NCBI GenBank assembly: GCA_963751595.1
Contig: CAVVVC010000001.1
Span: forward strand, 992,001-1,056,000
DNA length: 64,000 nt
Direction: 5' to 3'
Source of the DNA: JAHEGP01 sp963751595
Lineage (GTDB): Bacteria > Pseudomonadota > Gammaproteobacteria > Pseudomonadales > JAHEGP01
The notes below the pieces were generated by a model. That model searched no databases. It saw only the letters and a list, made by a program, of their open reading frames with translations, and was not told the origin of the DNA. Shown in pieces: positions 1-9,178 of the stretch. Numbering within the stretch: position 1 is the first letter of the stretch; each line of letters begins with the position of its first letter. Made by a program: the position numbers and the translations under genes.

Positions 1-1166
1 CCCTTGCGCAGCAATTCGGCGGGCAGATGCTGAATATCGTTAGCGGTCAGCACCAGGAAGACGGCGCTCTCGCGTTCTGCCAGCCAGGTAAGCAGTGTTC
101 CGAGGAGGCGTCGCGAAGTGCCGCTGGATTCATCACCTGTGGCTATCGCAATGCCTTTTTCAACTTCATCGAGCCACAGCACGCAGGGTGCCATCTGCTC
201 AGCCTGGGCCAGGCATCGACGCAGGTTCTTTTCTGTTTCACCAATGTATTTATTGTACAGTGCCGCCATGTCGAGTCGCATCAGCGGTAGGCTCCAGGAA
301 CCGGCAACCGCCTTGGCGGCGAGGCTTTTGCCGCTACCCTGGACACCGGTCAGCAGAATTCCCCGGGGTCGATCACCCGCCGGTATCTGCTTATCGAGGA
401 AAGCCCCCTGCCGGTTTGCCAGCCATTGTTTCAGGTTTTCCAGGCCGGCTACAGCATCCAGATGTTCGGTGTCAGTCTCGAGACTGAGCAGGGCTTCGTC
501 ACCCAACAATTCAAACCGTGTCTTGTGCGCCCTTTGTATATCGAGCCGATCGATAGCCCCGTCGTCGCGAATCGCGGCGCGCAACAACCGCCGGGCATCC
601 AGCAAGGTCATGCCCCTGAGGCCGTCCAACAGTGCCTGCAGCGCTTCAGGGTCCACCTGGGGCCGCTGCCCCCCATTTTCACTCATCCAGGCGCGAAGCT
701 CCTCCCGCAGTAGCGCGGCAAGTTGAGCGGCCCCCGGGGGACTGATGTCAAAGCTCGCAGAAAAGCGGCGAATTTCAGCGGGAAATTCCAAGGCATGGCT
801 GACGAACACCAGGGTGTGGGAAAGCCGCTGGTAGGCCAGCGCGATATCCTTGATATGGCGAATAATATCGGGCCTGCCGTGCAGGTAAGGATGAAAGTCG
901 ATTAAGGCGAAAATCGCAGGTGATCGGTGGCGTTTAATTGACTGCAACAGTTCGATGGGGTCGTCCATCACTTCGCCCGCAGGAGACCGCTCTGCCAGTA
1001 AGCCGTGTGTCAAGCCATCCGTCACCGACCAACGCATGAAATCACGCCGCGTTTTGAGGGCTACGCTGCCCAGCAACTGCAAGGCCTGGTGTTCATCGTG
1101 GGTCTCAAGTGACACCAGCGGAACGTGGGATTCGATGATCAGTGCGAGGTCTTGCAAGTCTTGCAT
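1..1166 (-). CDS. AAA+ ATPase (Ycf46/SpoVK-like), 3' end outside window
   Basis: Reading the minus strand from the ATG at 1164-1166 gives an open frame of about 388 codons that leaves the window without a stop. The first 235 residues are a non-catalytic region. An AAA+ module follows: Walker A GVQGSGKS near residue 274, sensor-type NKYIGETEKNLR near 305, and Walker B VLWLDEVEKG near 329. This matches the Ycf46-like single-AAA ATPases of bacteria, whose substrates are mostly unknown; remodelling of a protein partner is the family expectation. It is transcribed divergently from gspD across about 220 bases. No strong Shine-Dalgarno is seen before the ATG, so the start is moderately sure. Confidence 0.85.
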   Translation of the reverse strand, partial: MQDLQDLALIIESHVPLVSLETHDEHQALQLLGSVALKTRRDFMRWSVTDGLTHGLLAERSPAGEVMDDPIELLQSIKRHRSPAIFALIDFHPYLHGRPDIIRHIKDIALAYQRLSHTLVFVSHALEFPAEIRRFSASFDISPPGAAQLAALLREELRAWMSENGGQRPQVDPEALQALLDGLRGMTLLDARRLLRAAIRDDGAIDRLDIQRAHKTRFELLGDEALLSLETDTEHLDAVAGLENLKQWLANRQGAFLDKQIPAGDRPRGILLTGVQGSGKSLAAKAVAGSWSLPLMRLDMAALYNKYIGETEKNLRRCLAQAEQMAPCVLWLDEVEKGIAIATGDESSGTSRRLLGTLLTWLAERESAVFLVLTANDIQHLPAELLRK

Positions 1167-1385
1167 GGCGGGGCCATTCCGGAGTGATTGGGAGAATCAT
1201 AGCACAGTAGCCAGGCCGCTTCGGCTCGTTAAAACAAGGCATTTGCAGCCCGCGATGAGACGCCGGTCACACAAAAACAGCGACCTACTGATTAGCCTGA
1301 ATTAGGCTATTCTTGTTGTGAGTGTCGCGGGCCGTGGCGCACCAGTGATCGCCGAATAAACCTACAACCAGATCTAAATACCTGA

Positions 1386-3341
1386 TTGACATACTTCGCA
1401 TTATTAGACAAACCGGGCAGCCTTCCAATCGGCAGGTCTGAACCGGGCCTGGGTTTGCTGTTGGCAGCAATGCTGTTAACTGCATTGATGGCACCGTTTT
1501 GTCTGGCGCAGGACTTGGCTTCGCCCCTTGGCACGGCAACTGACGACACCGTTACATTGAATATGCGGGATGCGAACATCCGTGCCGTCGTTCACTGGCT
1601 CGGCAACATGACGGGCAAAAAGTTTATTATCGACCCAAGGGTAAAGGGCGAAATGACCATCTTCGCCAAGGAACCCCTAAGTATCGACAATGCCTACAAC
1701 GTGGTGGTAGAAGCGATGAGGGTCTACGGCTACTCTGCGGTGGAAACCAACGGCGTGGTCAAGATCGTACCCGATATTCGCGCCAAGACCCTGCCCGTAG
1801 ACCTGTCCAGCGTACTGGACAGTGATACCGAAACCGATATGGCCAGCTACGTGGTACGGCTTCATAACCTGCCGGCGGCAGATTTGCTGCAACAATTAAA
1901 GCCGCTGGTGCCGCCCTCGGGCCATATTGGAGCCGCAACCCCCGATACCCTGTTGCTGATTGACGCCCGGGATAACGTCAAGCGCCTGGCGAAGCTGGCG
2001 GAACACATCGACTCCCAGGGAACGATGGAGTTCGACATCATTCCCCTGCAGAGTGCCCCCGCGAATTCCCTCAAGGACGTCCTGCAGGGTTTGTTCGATA
2101 AAGACAAGCAACGCCTGGCAATAGCCGCCGACGAGCGCTCCAATACCCTGCTGGTGAGCGGCACCCCGGCGCTGCGTCGCCAGTTGAGACAAATGGCAAA
2201 TTCACTGGACAAGCCCCAGATTGCTGAAGGCAATACCCGGGTATTTTATCTGCACTATCTGACCGCGGCAGAGTTGCTGCCGGTACTGCGGGGCGTCACC
2301 CAAAACATCCAGCAACAACAGGAAGCCAACAGCAGCTTGTCAAGCCAGGTCAGCATCGAGGCGCTGGAAGCCGCCAACGCAATCGTCGTTAACGGCCCCG
2401 CCAGGTACATCGACGAAATAGCCAAGGTGATCGAGCGAACCGACTTCCGCCGCAAACAGGTGCTGGTGGATGCCATCATCGTCGAGGTCAGCGACGATTT
2501 CGCCCGCGAAATAGGTGTGCAGTGGAAAACCGCTTTTACCGATACCACCAGCGGTGTGGTCGCTTCCTCCAACTTCGGCCTGATCAATCTGGACACCGAT
2601 GGCAATGCCATTCCGGGACAGGGTCTGAGCCTGGGGTTTATGGAAGCCGGCGATCTGCGTCTGCTGCTGAAGGCCGTGGCGGTCAACGTCGATGCCAACG
2701 TACTTTCGCGGCCTTCTATCGTGACCCTGGACAATCAGGAAGCCGAGATTCTGGTCGGACAGAATATCCCGCTGATCACCGGCCAGGCCACCGGTGCTGC
2801 TTCAACAACAGATAACCCGTTTACCACCGTTGAACGCAAGGACATCGGCATAACCCTGAAAGTCACCCCGCAGATCAACGAGGGTGACGCCATCACCCTG
2901 GATGTGATCCAGGAGGTTGAGAACGTTTCGGCGAGCGCATCCTCGGAAGCCACGGATATCGTCACCAATAAACGCAGCGTGAAAACCAAGGTCCTGGTGC
3001 GAGACCAGGACGTGCTGGTGCTCGGCGGCCTGATCGATACCACCGACCAGACCACGGTCAAGAAAATACCGTTGCTGGGGGATATTCCCGTAGTAGGCGC
3101 CCTGTTCAAAACGACCCAGACTGAAAAGCTCCGGCGCAACCTGATGGTCTTCATTCGCCCGACCATTCTTGGGGACGCCGCAACCGCCAGCAAAATAAGC
3201 CGCGAGCGCTACGATTCAACCCGCGAGCGTCAACAAGAGTATTACCAAACACCAAAGCAAGAACGCAAGCCCGTCGTGCTACCGGAGTTTGAGAGCATCA
3301 CCCCCAACGCTGCGCGGGGTTCGGCTACCGGCACCCGCTGA
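1386..3341 (+). CDS. gspD: Type II secretion secretin GspD
   Basis: The 651-residue product is the outer-membrane secretin that forms the exit pore of the type II secretion system. A hydrophobic stretch ending in Ala-Gln at about residues 24-42 is the signal peptide. N-terminal N0/N1-N3 ring domains follow (INITIAL motif TLNMRDANIRAVV near 55, RSNTLLVSG near 250), then the secretin core with VLSRPSIVTLDNQEAEI and the VPLLGDIP-like segment KIPLLGDIPVVG near 570. The only start that keeps the signal peptide is a TTG at 1386, with no clear Shine-Dalgarno, and the same bases spell TTGACA; the true start is therefore uncertain. No gspC, gspE or gspF is adjacent: a HIT gene follows on the other strand. 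Confidence 0.95.
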   Translation: MTYFALLDKPGSLPIGRSEPGLGLLLAAMLLTALMAPFCLAQDLASPLGTATDDTVTLNMRDANIRAVVHWLGNMTGKKFIIDPRVKGEMTIFAKEPLSIDNAYNVVVEAMRVYGYSAVETNGVVKIVPDIRAKTLPVDLSSVLDSDTETDMASYVVRLHNLPAADLLQQLKPLVPPSGHIGAATPDTLLLIDARDNVKRLAKLAEHIDSQGTMEFDIIPLQSAPANSLKDVLQGLFDKDKQRLAIAADERSNTLLVSGTPALRRQLRQMANSLDKPQIAEGNTRVFYLHYLTAAELLPVLRGVTQNIQQQQEANSSLSSQVSIEALEAANAIVVNGPARYIDEIAKVIERTDFRRKQVLVDAIIVEVSDDFAREIGVQWKTAFTDTTSGVVASSNFGLINLDTDGNAIPGQGLSLGFMEAGDLRLLLKAVAVNVDANVLSRPSIVTLDNQEAEILVGQNIPLITGQATGAASTTDNPFTTVERKDIGITLKVTPQINEGDAITLDVIQEVENVSASASSEATDIVTNKRSVKTKVLVRDQDVLVLGGLIDTTDQTTVKKIPLLGDIPVVGALFKTTQTEKLRRNLMVFIRPTILGDAATASKISRERYDSTRERQQEYYQTPKQERKPVVLPEFESITPNAARGSATGTR

Positions 3342-3427
3342 CACACCCACCCTTTCGCGGCCGGCCTGATTTCCACACACCCTGGTGCACCGACATGCAA
3401 TGAGCGCGTGCCGTTGCAATACAAAGC

Positions 3428-3853
3428 TCAGCTTTCCAGGATTTTTTGTTTCAGGCTCGCCGCCAGTTGTTTCAGCGCGCGGGGTTCCCCGGCTTCCCGC
3501 GAGTGTATCTTCAGCTCCTCACCCCGGTTGCGGGGAATGATGTGCACATGATAATGAAAGACCGTCTGCCCCGCCGCAGCCCCGTTTAGCTGAAAAATGC
3601 CGATGCCCTCTGCCTGCATCACCGACTTGACCGCCCGGGCAACGGAAACAGTCTTGGCAGCTACCGCAGCTATCGCGGTGGGCGGCGCCTGGAGTAAGTC
3701 TGCATAGTGCTGGCGGGTAACGACCAGCGTATGCCCTGGTGCTGCCGGAAAGGCATCCATGAAGGTGACACTAGCATCGTCCTCATTGACGATGTGGCCG
3801 GGAAGGTCACCGGCGATGATCCGACAGAATATGCAGTCAGCTTGCTCGTCCAT
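3428..3853 (-). CDS. HIT family (HinT-like) nucleotide hydrolase
   Basis: The protein is a histidine-triad purine nucleotide phosphoramidase-type enzyme. It has the N-terminal CIFCRIIAG motif with two Cys, and the triad HYHVHIIP near residue 100 carries the three His of the family signature. Upstream frame extends to 3967, but GGAG at nine bases before the ATG ending at 3853 favours a 141-residue product, close to the usual 110-140; ATGs at 3859 and 3871 are alternatives. It stands alone, convergent with gspD and divergent from the PP2C gene. Confidence 0.88.
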   Translation of the reverse strand: MDEQADCIFCRIIAGDLPGHIVNEDDASVTFMDAFPAAPGHTLVVTRQHYADLLQAPPTAIAAVAAKTVSVARAVKSVMQAEGIGIFQLNGAAAGQTVFHYHVHIIPRNRGEELKIHSREAGEPRALKQLAASLKQKILES

Positions 3854-4026
3854 TCTCATTATCTCCGTCATGGTCCACTTACCCGACATGAGAACAATAA
3901 TTGCGACGCGGCGCCACCGATTGGTATGCCTAGTGCTGCACAGAAGCGTAGCAGAGGGCTGCGACAATCACGCCGCTGGCTACACTGGTAATGACAGCAA
4001 TGCTCACTAACTGAGATAATAAAACA

Positions 4027-4857
4027 GTGGCAAGGCCCACATTCAATGGCGTAACCGCGCCCCCAACCAGCTTTGAATCAAAGATGCCCGGATTATCCTA
4101 CAGTGCGGTGACCCACACGGGGCACGTGCGCAACAACAACGAAGACAGCTACATCGCCTGCCCCGGGATGGGCTTGTGGCTGGTGGCTGATGGCATGGGT
4201 GGTCAGCAGTCCGGCGAAGTGGCCAGTGCCATCGCGGTCCACACGATTTGTGAGGCCGTAGCCAACCAGGCGACTCTGGCTGAAGCCATCACCCTGGCCC
4301 ACCACGCCGTGTGCGAGGCCGATGACAATCAAATTCCTGGCATGGGCACCACCGTCGTCGCCCTGTTGACCAGAGGGCAAGATTACGAAATCGCCTGGGT
4401 GGGCGACAGCCGGGCATACCTCTGGGATTTGAAAAACTTGCAGCGATTGACCCGGGATCACTCCATGGTTCAGGATATGATCGACGCTGGCGTGATTTCA
4501 GAGCGCGAGGCCAGCGACCACCCCCAGCGCAACATTATCACCCAGTCTGTCGGGGCGCCGGCTGAGCCCGCACCCAAAGTGGAGACGCTTGCAGGCCAAT
4601 GGGGGCCCGGTCAGAGCATTTTGCTGTGCAGTGACGGTCTCAATGGTGAGCTTGGCGATGACGCTATCAGCGCCATACTCTCAGCTTCGGTGTCGGCGCA
4701 GGACGGCACCCGTCAGCTGCTGCAGGCCGCCCTTGCCAGGGGCGGGCGAGACAATATCACGCTGTTAATGATAAACGGCCCAGGGCCCCGGACAGGTGGC
4801 AGGAAATCGCCCTGGCGACGCCTGCTGCAGCGCTTCAAAAAACAGACGGGCCACTGA
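4027..4857 (+). CDS. PP2C-family Ser/Thr protein phosphatase
   Basis: The product of up to 276 residues has the metal-dependent PP2C motifs in order: RNNNEDSY near residue 36, VADGMGGQQSGE near 53, GTTVVAL near 105, WVGDSRAYL near 123, TRDHSMVQ near 140, LLCSDGLNGEL near 200 and GRDNITLLM near 240. The Asp residues in DGMGG, SDGL and RDN are the expected Mn/Mg ligands. It dephosphorylates Ser/Thr-phosphorylated proteins; no partner kinase or FHA gene is nearby. Translation may start at the GTG 4027 or, giving a more typical N-terminus, at the ATG 4084. Neither has a strong ribosome-binding site. Confidence 0.88.
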   Translation: MARPTFNGVTAPPTSFESKMPGLSYSAVTHTGHVRNNNEDSYIACPGMGLWLVADGMGGQQSGEVASAIAVHTICEAVANQATLAEAITLAHHAVCEADDNQIPGMGTTVVALLTRGQDYEIAWVGDSRAYLWDLKNLQRLTRDHSMVQDMIDAGVISEREASDHPQRNIITQSVGAPAEPAPKVETLAGQWGPGQSILLCSDGLNGELGDDAISAILSASVSAQDGTRQLLQAALARGGRDNITLLMINGPGPRTGGRKSPWRRLLQRFKKQTGH

Positions 4858-5026
4858 TTTCCCGGTTGCCGGGGGCACGGGTGGAACCAGACCTGGTCTG
4901 CCGCCAGGCCCCCAATGGAAATCTGAAGGCCGCCGGGTTCCCGAACGGGACATTCTGCCGTGTTTATGTTATCCTAGTCCCCTTCCACACGAACCTTCCC
5001 ACTGAATCCTGTCAGGAGGCATTCCA

Positions 5027-5203
5027 TTGCGCAGAGCTAACCCCGTAAAAGCACCGAAAGCAGAAAAGACCCGAGGCCAGATCGAAGACGAAGTGGCGGC
5101 GTTCCTCAAGAACGGTGGCGAGATTCAGCAGATCACCACCGGTGAAAGTGGCTTCACCCACAGCAACCCCTACAAGCCAAACAAGAACATCGTTCTTTCC
5201 TGA
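5027..5203 (+). CDS. Small conserved-looking protein, TTG start
   Basis: A 58-residue frame starts at TTG 5027 behind a textbook AGGAGG at 5013-5018, seven to eight bases upstream, which is what decides the start. The product is basic at the N-terminus, then EDEVAAFLKNGGEIQQITTG, ending IVLS. The pattern V-x-x-F-L-x-x-G-G-x-I-x-x-I is seen in short gammaproteobacterial proteins, including the C-terminal part of the RNA-polymerase-binding protein SutA; whether this one binds RNA polymerase is only a guess. A TTG start with strong Shine-Dalgarno suggests controlled translation. It lies alone between the PP2C gene and bcp. Confidence 0.65.
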   Translation: MRRANPVKAPKAEKTRGQIEDEVAAFLKNGGEIQQITTGESGFTHSNPYKPNKNIVLS

Positions 5204-5326
5204 TCCCCGCTCCGAACGCCGGAAACCGCGCCACCCAAACTGACGCGGTCGCGTTGGCCCGCGGCAATGGGCGCCTTCTCGTTTGCAGTAAGTGCGTCGG
5301 GGCGCCGCCGCGGGCTCGCTTTGCAG

Positions 5327-5800
5327 CTACAAATTATCCCGGATATAGGCGACCACATCATCGTGGTGTGACTTGGTTTTGACTTTTTCCATAATGTGTT
5401 TCAGGCGGCCGTCCTTGCCGATGATGAAGCTGGTTCTGAGAATACCCATCGACTCCCTGCCCATAAATTTTTTCAGGCCCCAGACCCCGTACTTTTCAGC
5501 AATGGCATGATCCTCATCAGACAATAGGGTGAAATTAAGCCCCTCTTTTTCGACGAATTTCGCCAGCTTTTTCACCGGATCCGGGCTGATGCCCAGTACC
5601 ACCGTGTCCAGGTCTTGCAGAGTCTGCTGGCTGTCCCGAAGACCGCAGGCCTGCACGGTGCATCCCGGCGTCATCGCACGGGGGTAGAAATAGACGACGA
5701 CATTTTTTTGATCGCGAAACTGTTTGAGTGCAACCTTGTCGCCGTTTTGGTCCAGCAAGGTAAAGGCCGGGGCCATATTGCCGATGGTTGGTAGTGTCAT
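5327..5800 (-). CDS. bcp: Thioredoxin-dependent thiol peroxidase (BCP/PrxQ)
   Basis: The 157-residue peroxiredoxin reduces H2O2 and organic hydroperoxides with electrons from thioredoxin. The active-site segment TPGCTVQACGLRD carries peroxidatic Cys47 and a resolving Cys52 five residues later, the typical atypical-2-Cys PrxQ arrangement. YFYPRAMTPGC replaces the commoner YFYPKDDTPGC, otherwise the fold motifs (GISPD, FTLLSDE, RTSFIIGKDG) are standard and the length is normal. It is encoded 36 bases downstream of rmuC on the same strand, so the two may be cotranscribed. Confidence 0.95.
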   Translation of the reverse strand: MTLPTIGNMAPAFTLLDQNGDKVALKQFRDQKNVVVYFYPRAMTPGCTVQACGLRDSQQTLQDLDTVVLGISPDPVKKLAKFVEKEGLNFTLLSDEDHAIAEKYGVWGLKKFMGRESMGILRTSFIIGKDGRLKHIMEKVKTKSHHDDVVAYIRDNL

Positions 5801-5836
5801 GTTGCTAGCTCCTTTATTTCAGACTAAAGCGTGGAA

Positions 5837-7294
5837 TTACTCAGAATCGATGTCGCCACCGTTGCTGTCGGTGGGTAGCTGCCTGCGGGTTTTCGCCCCA
5901 AGCTGCTCCAGTTTATCGGCCGTCATCAACAGATTGCCCTTGCCAGTGCGCAGGCGCTCGCTGGTCCTCTGCCAACTTTCCTGCGCCCTGCCTATATGCT
6001 TGCCGATGTCCTCAAGTGCTTCTGCCACCCGCACCACCTGATCGTGAACGCGACCCGCCTGCAGCGCTATTTCCTCAGCATTGCGGTTTTGCCGTTCGTA
6101 GCGCCAGATCCCCTGGATCGTCCGCAGGGTTGCCAGCAGCGTTGTCGGACTGACGAGAATGACGTTTTTCTCGTAGGCTTGCTTGAATAAATCAGGCTCG
6201 TGTTCGAACGCCAGCATGAAGGCTGTCTCGATGGGTATGAAAATCAGCACGAAGTCGAGCGTGCGCACGCCCTCAAGATCCTGGTAGGACTTTACGCTCA
6301 GGCCGCGGATATGGTTTTTCAGGCTCGAGACATGACCTCGTAAATGCGCCTTTTTTTGCTGCTCATCCTCGGCGTGATAGTAGCGTTCGTAATCCCGCAA
6401 TGAGACCTTGGCGTCAATGATGATATCGCGGTTGTCGGGCAGGCGAATCACGACATCGGGATTGCGGCGCTGCCCCGCCACTGTCTGCAGCGCAACCTGT
6501 GTGTCGTACTCGTGCCCCTTGCGCAAGCCGGAATCCTCCAGCAGGCGCTCGAGAATAACCTCGCCCCAGTTGCCCTGCGCCTTGTTGTCGCCCTTGAGCG
6601 CGCTGGTGAGCTTGATCGCATCATCGCTGATCCGCTGGTTGAGCGACTTCAGTTCGCCAATCTGGTGCAATAAAGACAGTCGATCACGGGTTTCAATGTC
6701 GTACACCTGTTCGACCCGGGACTTGAATTCACTCATTTGCTGGCGCAGGGGCGTCAGTGTCTGGTCGAGGGTATGACTACTCAGGCGGTTGAACTTTTCG
6801 GTTTTTTCCTCGAATATCCGGTTCGCCAGATTCTCGAAGTCCGTGCCCAGACGCGCCCGCTCCTGCTCCTGCATTTCGAGCTGGCTTTGATGCCTCAGGC
6901 GCTCCTGCTGAAGAGTTTCCTCCAGCCGGGAACATTTGATACGTTCGCCGGCGAGGGCGTCGCGAAACTCGTCCAGCCGGGATTGTAGCTCGAAAGCGAA
7001 TTCCTCCTGGCGATCCAGTTGTTTGAGTGCTTCCTGACCCTGGGCAGCAGCCTGGTAAAGTGACTTCTGTTCGCCCACCAGCTCATCCAGGCTCTGTTGG
7101 GCACGCTGCAACTGCTGCTGCAGACCGACTCGAACCCGGCGCTGCCAGGCCAGCGCAGTCAGCATAGCGGCGAACAATGCTGCCAGGGCGTAGGGCGCTG
7201 CCAGTACAAGCCAGGGCATCGTAGCGCCGACCAGGCGGGTCAACGATTCAATCATCGCATCCACGGCTGCTCCACAGGCCCGGTTTTTTTGCAA
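5837..7294 (-). CDS. rmuC: DNA recombination protein RmuC
   Basis: The protein (485 residues from the first ATG; a second ATG at 7255 gives MIESLTRLV and 472 residues) has an N-terminal membrane-spanning segment, a long coiled coil rich in Gln/Glu/Arg to about residue 190, and the RmuC nuclease-like core with GNWGEVILERLLEDSGL, RNPDVVIRLPDNRDIIIDAKVSL and SPTTLLATLRTI. RmuC limits inversion of short inverted repeats in E. coli; the core is related to PD-(D/E)XK nucleases, with the IDAK motif visible. It is followed by bcp on the same strand. Confidence 0.95.
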   Translation of the reverse strand: MQKNRACGAAVDAMIESLTRLVGATMPWLVLAAPYALAALFAAMLTALAWQRRVRVGLQQQLQRAQQSLDELVGEQKSLYQAAAQGQEALKQLDRQEEFAFELQSRLDEFRDALAGERIKCSRLEETLQQERLRHQSQLEMQEQERARLGTDFENLANRIFEEKTEKFNRLSSHTLDQTLTPLRQQMSEFKSRVEQVYDIETRDRLSLLHQIGELKSLNQRISDDAIKLTSALKGDNKAQGNWGEVILERLLEDSGLRKGHEYDTQVALQTVAGQRRNPDVVIRLPDNRDIIIDAKVSLRDYERYYHAEDEQQKKAHLRGHVSSLKNHIRGLSVKSYQDLEGVRTLDFVLIFIPIETAFMLAFEHEPDLFKQAYEKNVILVSPTTLLATLRTIQGIWRYERQNRNAEEIALQAGRVHDQVVRVAEALEDIGKHIGRAQESWQRTSERLRTGKGNLLMTADKLEQLGAKTRRQLPTDSNGGDIDSE

Positions 7295-7385
7295 AGCCTC
7301 ATCAGCGATTTCGTCAGTGTATGGATCTTGGCATTCACCGATGGCCTCGAGCTCGACTTTTTTCGCCTTTCAGCCTGAGTAGCGC

Positions 7386-7952
7386 TCAATTGTTCTTGTC
7401 GGCTGCGGCGCGTCTGCCCCAGGGAAAATCAATCACTTCATTGCGCACCGGGAACTCTCCCCGCTCCCAGTCATCGAGAAAATGGCGCAGGGTTCTTGTC
7501 ACCACCGGAAACGCCATCTCGTCCCAGGGAATGTCGTCGTGGTGAAACAGACCCGCGTCCAGGGACTCGCTACCGACTCCGTATCTGCCGTCTTCCAGCA
7601 CTGCCCGGTAAAACATATAAACCTGGGAAATATGGGGCAGATCGAACAGGGTGTATAGCTGCAGTCCCGTCGCCACGGCACAGGCTTCCTCCATGGTCTC
7701 CCGTTGTGCCCCCTGAATACTGGTCTCGCCATTTTCCATGAAGCCGGCAGGCAGCGTCCAGTAACCGCGCCGAGGCTCGATCGCGCGCCGGCACAGGAGT
7801 ATCCGGTCTTCATGCACCGGCAGGCACCCTACCACAATGCGGGGATTCTGGTAGTGCACTGTGTCGCAGTGATCACAGACAAAGCGATCACGATTATCGT
7901 CCGCCGGCACCCTTACCACCACGGGCTTACCGCAAAGTGAACAATATTTCAT
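7386..7952 (-). CDS. NUDIX hydrolase with N-terminal zinc ribbon
   Basis: This 188-residue enzyme hydrolyses a nucleoside diphosphate linked to another moiety. A zinc ribbon is formed by Cys4, Cys7, Cys26 and Cys29. The Nudix box begins at Gly70 with Glu76, Arg84, Glu85, Glu88 and Glu89 in the right spacing; the usual Gly near its end is Cys91. The layout is that of the NudC-related ADP-ribose/NAD(H) pyrophosphatases lacking the full NudC length. Its start lies two bases after the stop of the flavin reductase gene, so the two are one transcription unit, perhaps both handling NAD(H)/FAD-type cofactors (inference). Confidence 0.9.
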   Translation of the reverse strand: MKYCSLCGKPVVVRVPADDNRDRFVCDHCDTVHYQNPRIVVGCLPVHEDRILLCRRAIEPRRGYWTLPAGFMENGETSIQGAQRETMEEACAVATGLQLYTLFDLPHISQVYMFYRAVLEDGRYGVGSESLDAGLFHHDDIPWDEMAFPVVTRTLRHFLDDWERGEFPVRNEVIDFPWGRRAAADKNN

Positions 7953-7954
7953 AG

Positions 7955-8431
7955 TTAGCGCAACTGGCGGTATTCGCCGCCAAAAAAAACCAGTGGACTG
8001 GAGCCCGGGCTATGCCCCATTTCGATGACCTCACCCACCAGGATAATATGGTCACCGCCGTCGATTCTCTGGGTGATTACGCAGCCGAAATCGGCAATGC
8101 TGTCGTTGAGCAGCGCCTGGCCGCTTTCCCCAATGCGAAAGCTCCCGGGCACGAGCTCGTAAGGTTCCTTCTGCGCATAGCGATCGGATAGTTCCTGCTG
8201 CTCCTCGCCAAGCACACTGATGCCGAACCCGTCTGCCGCGGTATACAGAGGAAAGCGATCGGAGTCTTTCTGAATGCTCCAGAGCACCAACGGTGGCTCA
8301 AGGGAAACCGCAGCGAACGAGTTTACCGTCATGCCGACAGCTTTTTGGGCCGCGTCGATGGCGGTCGCCACGCACACCCCGGTGGAAAAATGACCGAGTG
8401 CGTCGCGCAGTTCACGGGAGTCAATCGACAT
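7955..8431 (-). CDS. Flavin reductase domain protein (RutF/HpaC-like)
   Basis: The 158-residue protein carries the FMN-binding split-barrel of NAD(P)H:flavin oxidoreductases: FSTGVCVAT near residue 15, VGMTVNSFAAVSLEPPLVLWSI near 32-54, and GDHIILVGEVIEMG near the end. Such proteins reduce free FMN/FAD for a partner monooxygenase; no monooxygenase is adjacent here. It precedes the NUDIX gene with a two-base gap. About 180 bases separate it from moaE upstream. Confidence 0.9.
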   Translation of the reverse strand: MSIDSRELRDALGHFSTGVCVATAIDAAQKAVGMTVNSFAAVSLEPPLVLWSIQKDSDRFPLYTAADGFGISVLGEEQQELSDRYAQKEPYELVPGSFRIGESGQALLNDSIADFGCVITQRIDGGDHIILVGEVIEMGHSPGSSPLVFFGGEYRQLR

Positions 8432-8614
8432 GTGGTGTTCCTTAGACAGTGGAGTCAGGTAATTGGGGCTGTTTTAAAATTCCGTTGTTTAGGTACGCAG
8501 CATCGTTGCCGATACCTTTTACTGGGCTAAAGCTGCCCCTTGGACGGTTTTCTGCATCGCGCCGACTTACAGCACCCCGAACGCGAATAGCCTCGCCCTC
8601 ATCAGCACAGCACT

Positions 8615-9082
8615 TCACCAGCGCCCGGCAGCCTCCGCATCGCTGGATCGGGCTTCAACCCAGCGCTCCTCGCCCCGAGCGGTCGTTTCCTTTTTCCAGA
8701 ACGGCGCCCGGGTCTTGAGGTAATCCATTATAAATTCGCAGGCTGCAAACGCCGCGCCGCGATGGGCGGCGACAACTCCGACATAGACGATCCGTTCCCC
8801 GGGCAGCAATCGCCCCACTCTGTGGGCCACCCGCGCCGCCAGCAACGGCCAGCGTTTGAAGGCTTCATCGATGATGGTCGCAATCGATGTTTCCGTCATG
8901 CCAGGGTAGTGCTCCAGGGTCATCGCTACCACGGCATCACCGGCATTCGCATCACGCACATAGCCAATAAAGGCCACCGACGCGCCGGCCGAGGCGCCAG
9001 CCACCTGCAGCAACTCTTCCTCCAATTGTTCGCAGGAGAAATCGCTTTCCTGAATAACGACTGCTGTCACGGGGCCATTCAT
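8615..9082 (-). CDS. moaE: Molybdopterin synthase catalytic subunit MoaE
   Basis: MoaE transfers sulfur from the MoaD C-terminal thiocarboxylate to precursor Z, making molybdopterin. The 155-residue product shows the family segments FIGYVRD near residue 39, LEHYPGMTE near 58, HRVGRLLPGE near 87, VVAAHRGAAFAACEFIMDYLKTRAPFWKKE near 102-132; the last contains the conserved Lys residues of the active site. It is the last gene of a moaC-moaD-moaE cluster on the minus strand, with 96 bases between moaD and moaE. Confidence 0.96.
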   Translation of the reverse strand: MNGPVTAVVIQESDFSCEQLEEELLQVAGASAGASVAFIGYVRDANAGDAVVAMTLEHYPGMTETSIATIIDEAFKRWPLLAARVAHRVGRLLPGERIVYVGVVAAHRGAAFAACEFIMDYLKTRAPFWKKETTARGEERWVEARSSDAEAAGRW

Positions 9083-9178
9083 ACTAGCGCCTGGGGCACC
9101 TCAGTGTTTCGCCAGCGGGTACCACACCCCCGCCCACCGCGTACGAAGCGCAGAGATGACTGGACTGCCTGCAAGCTG

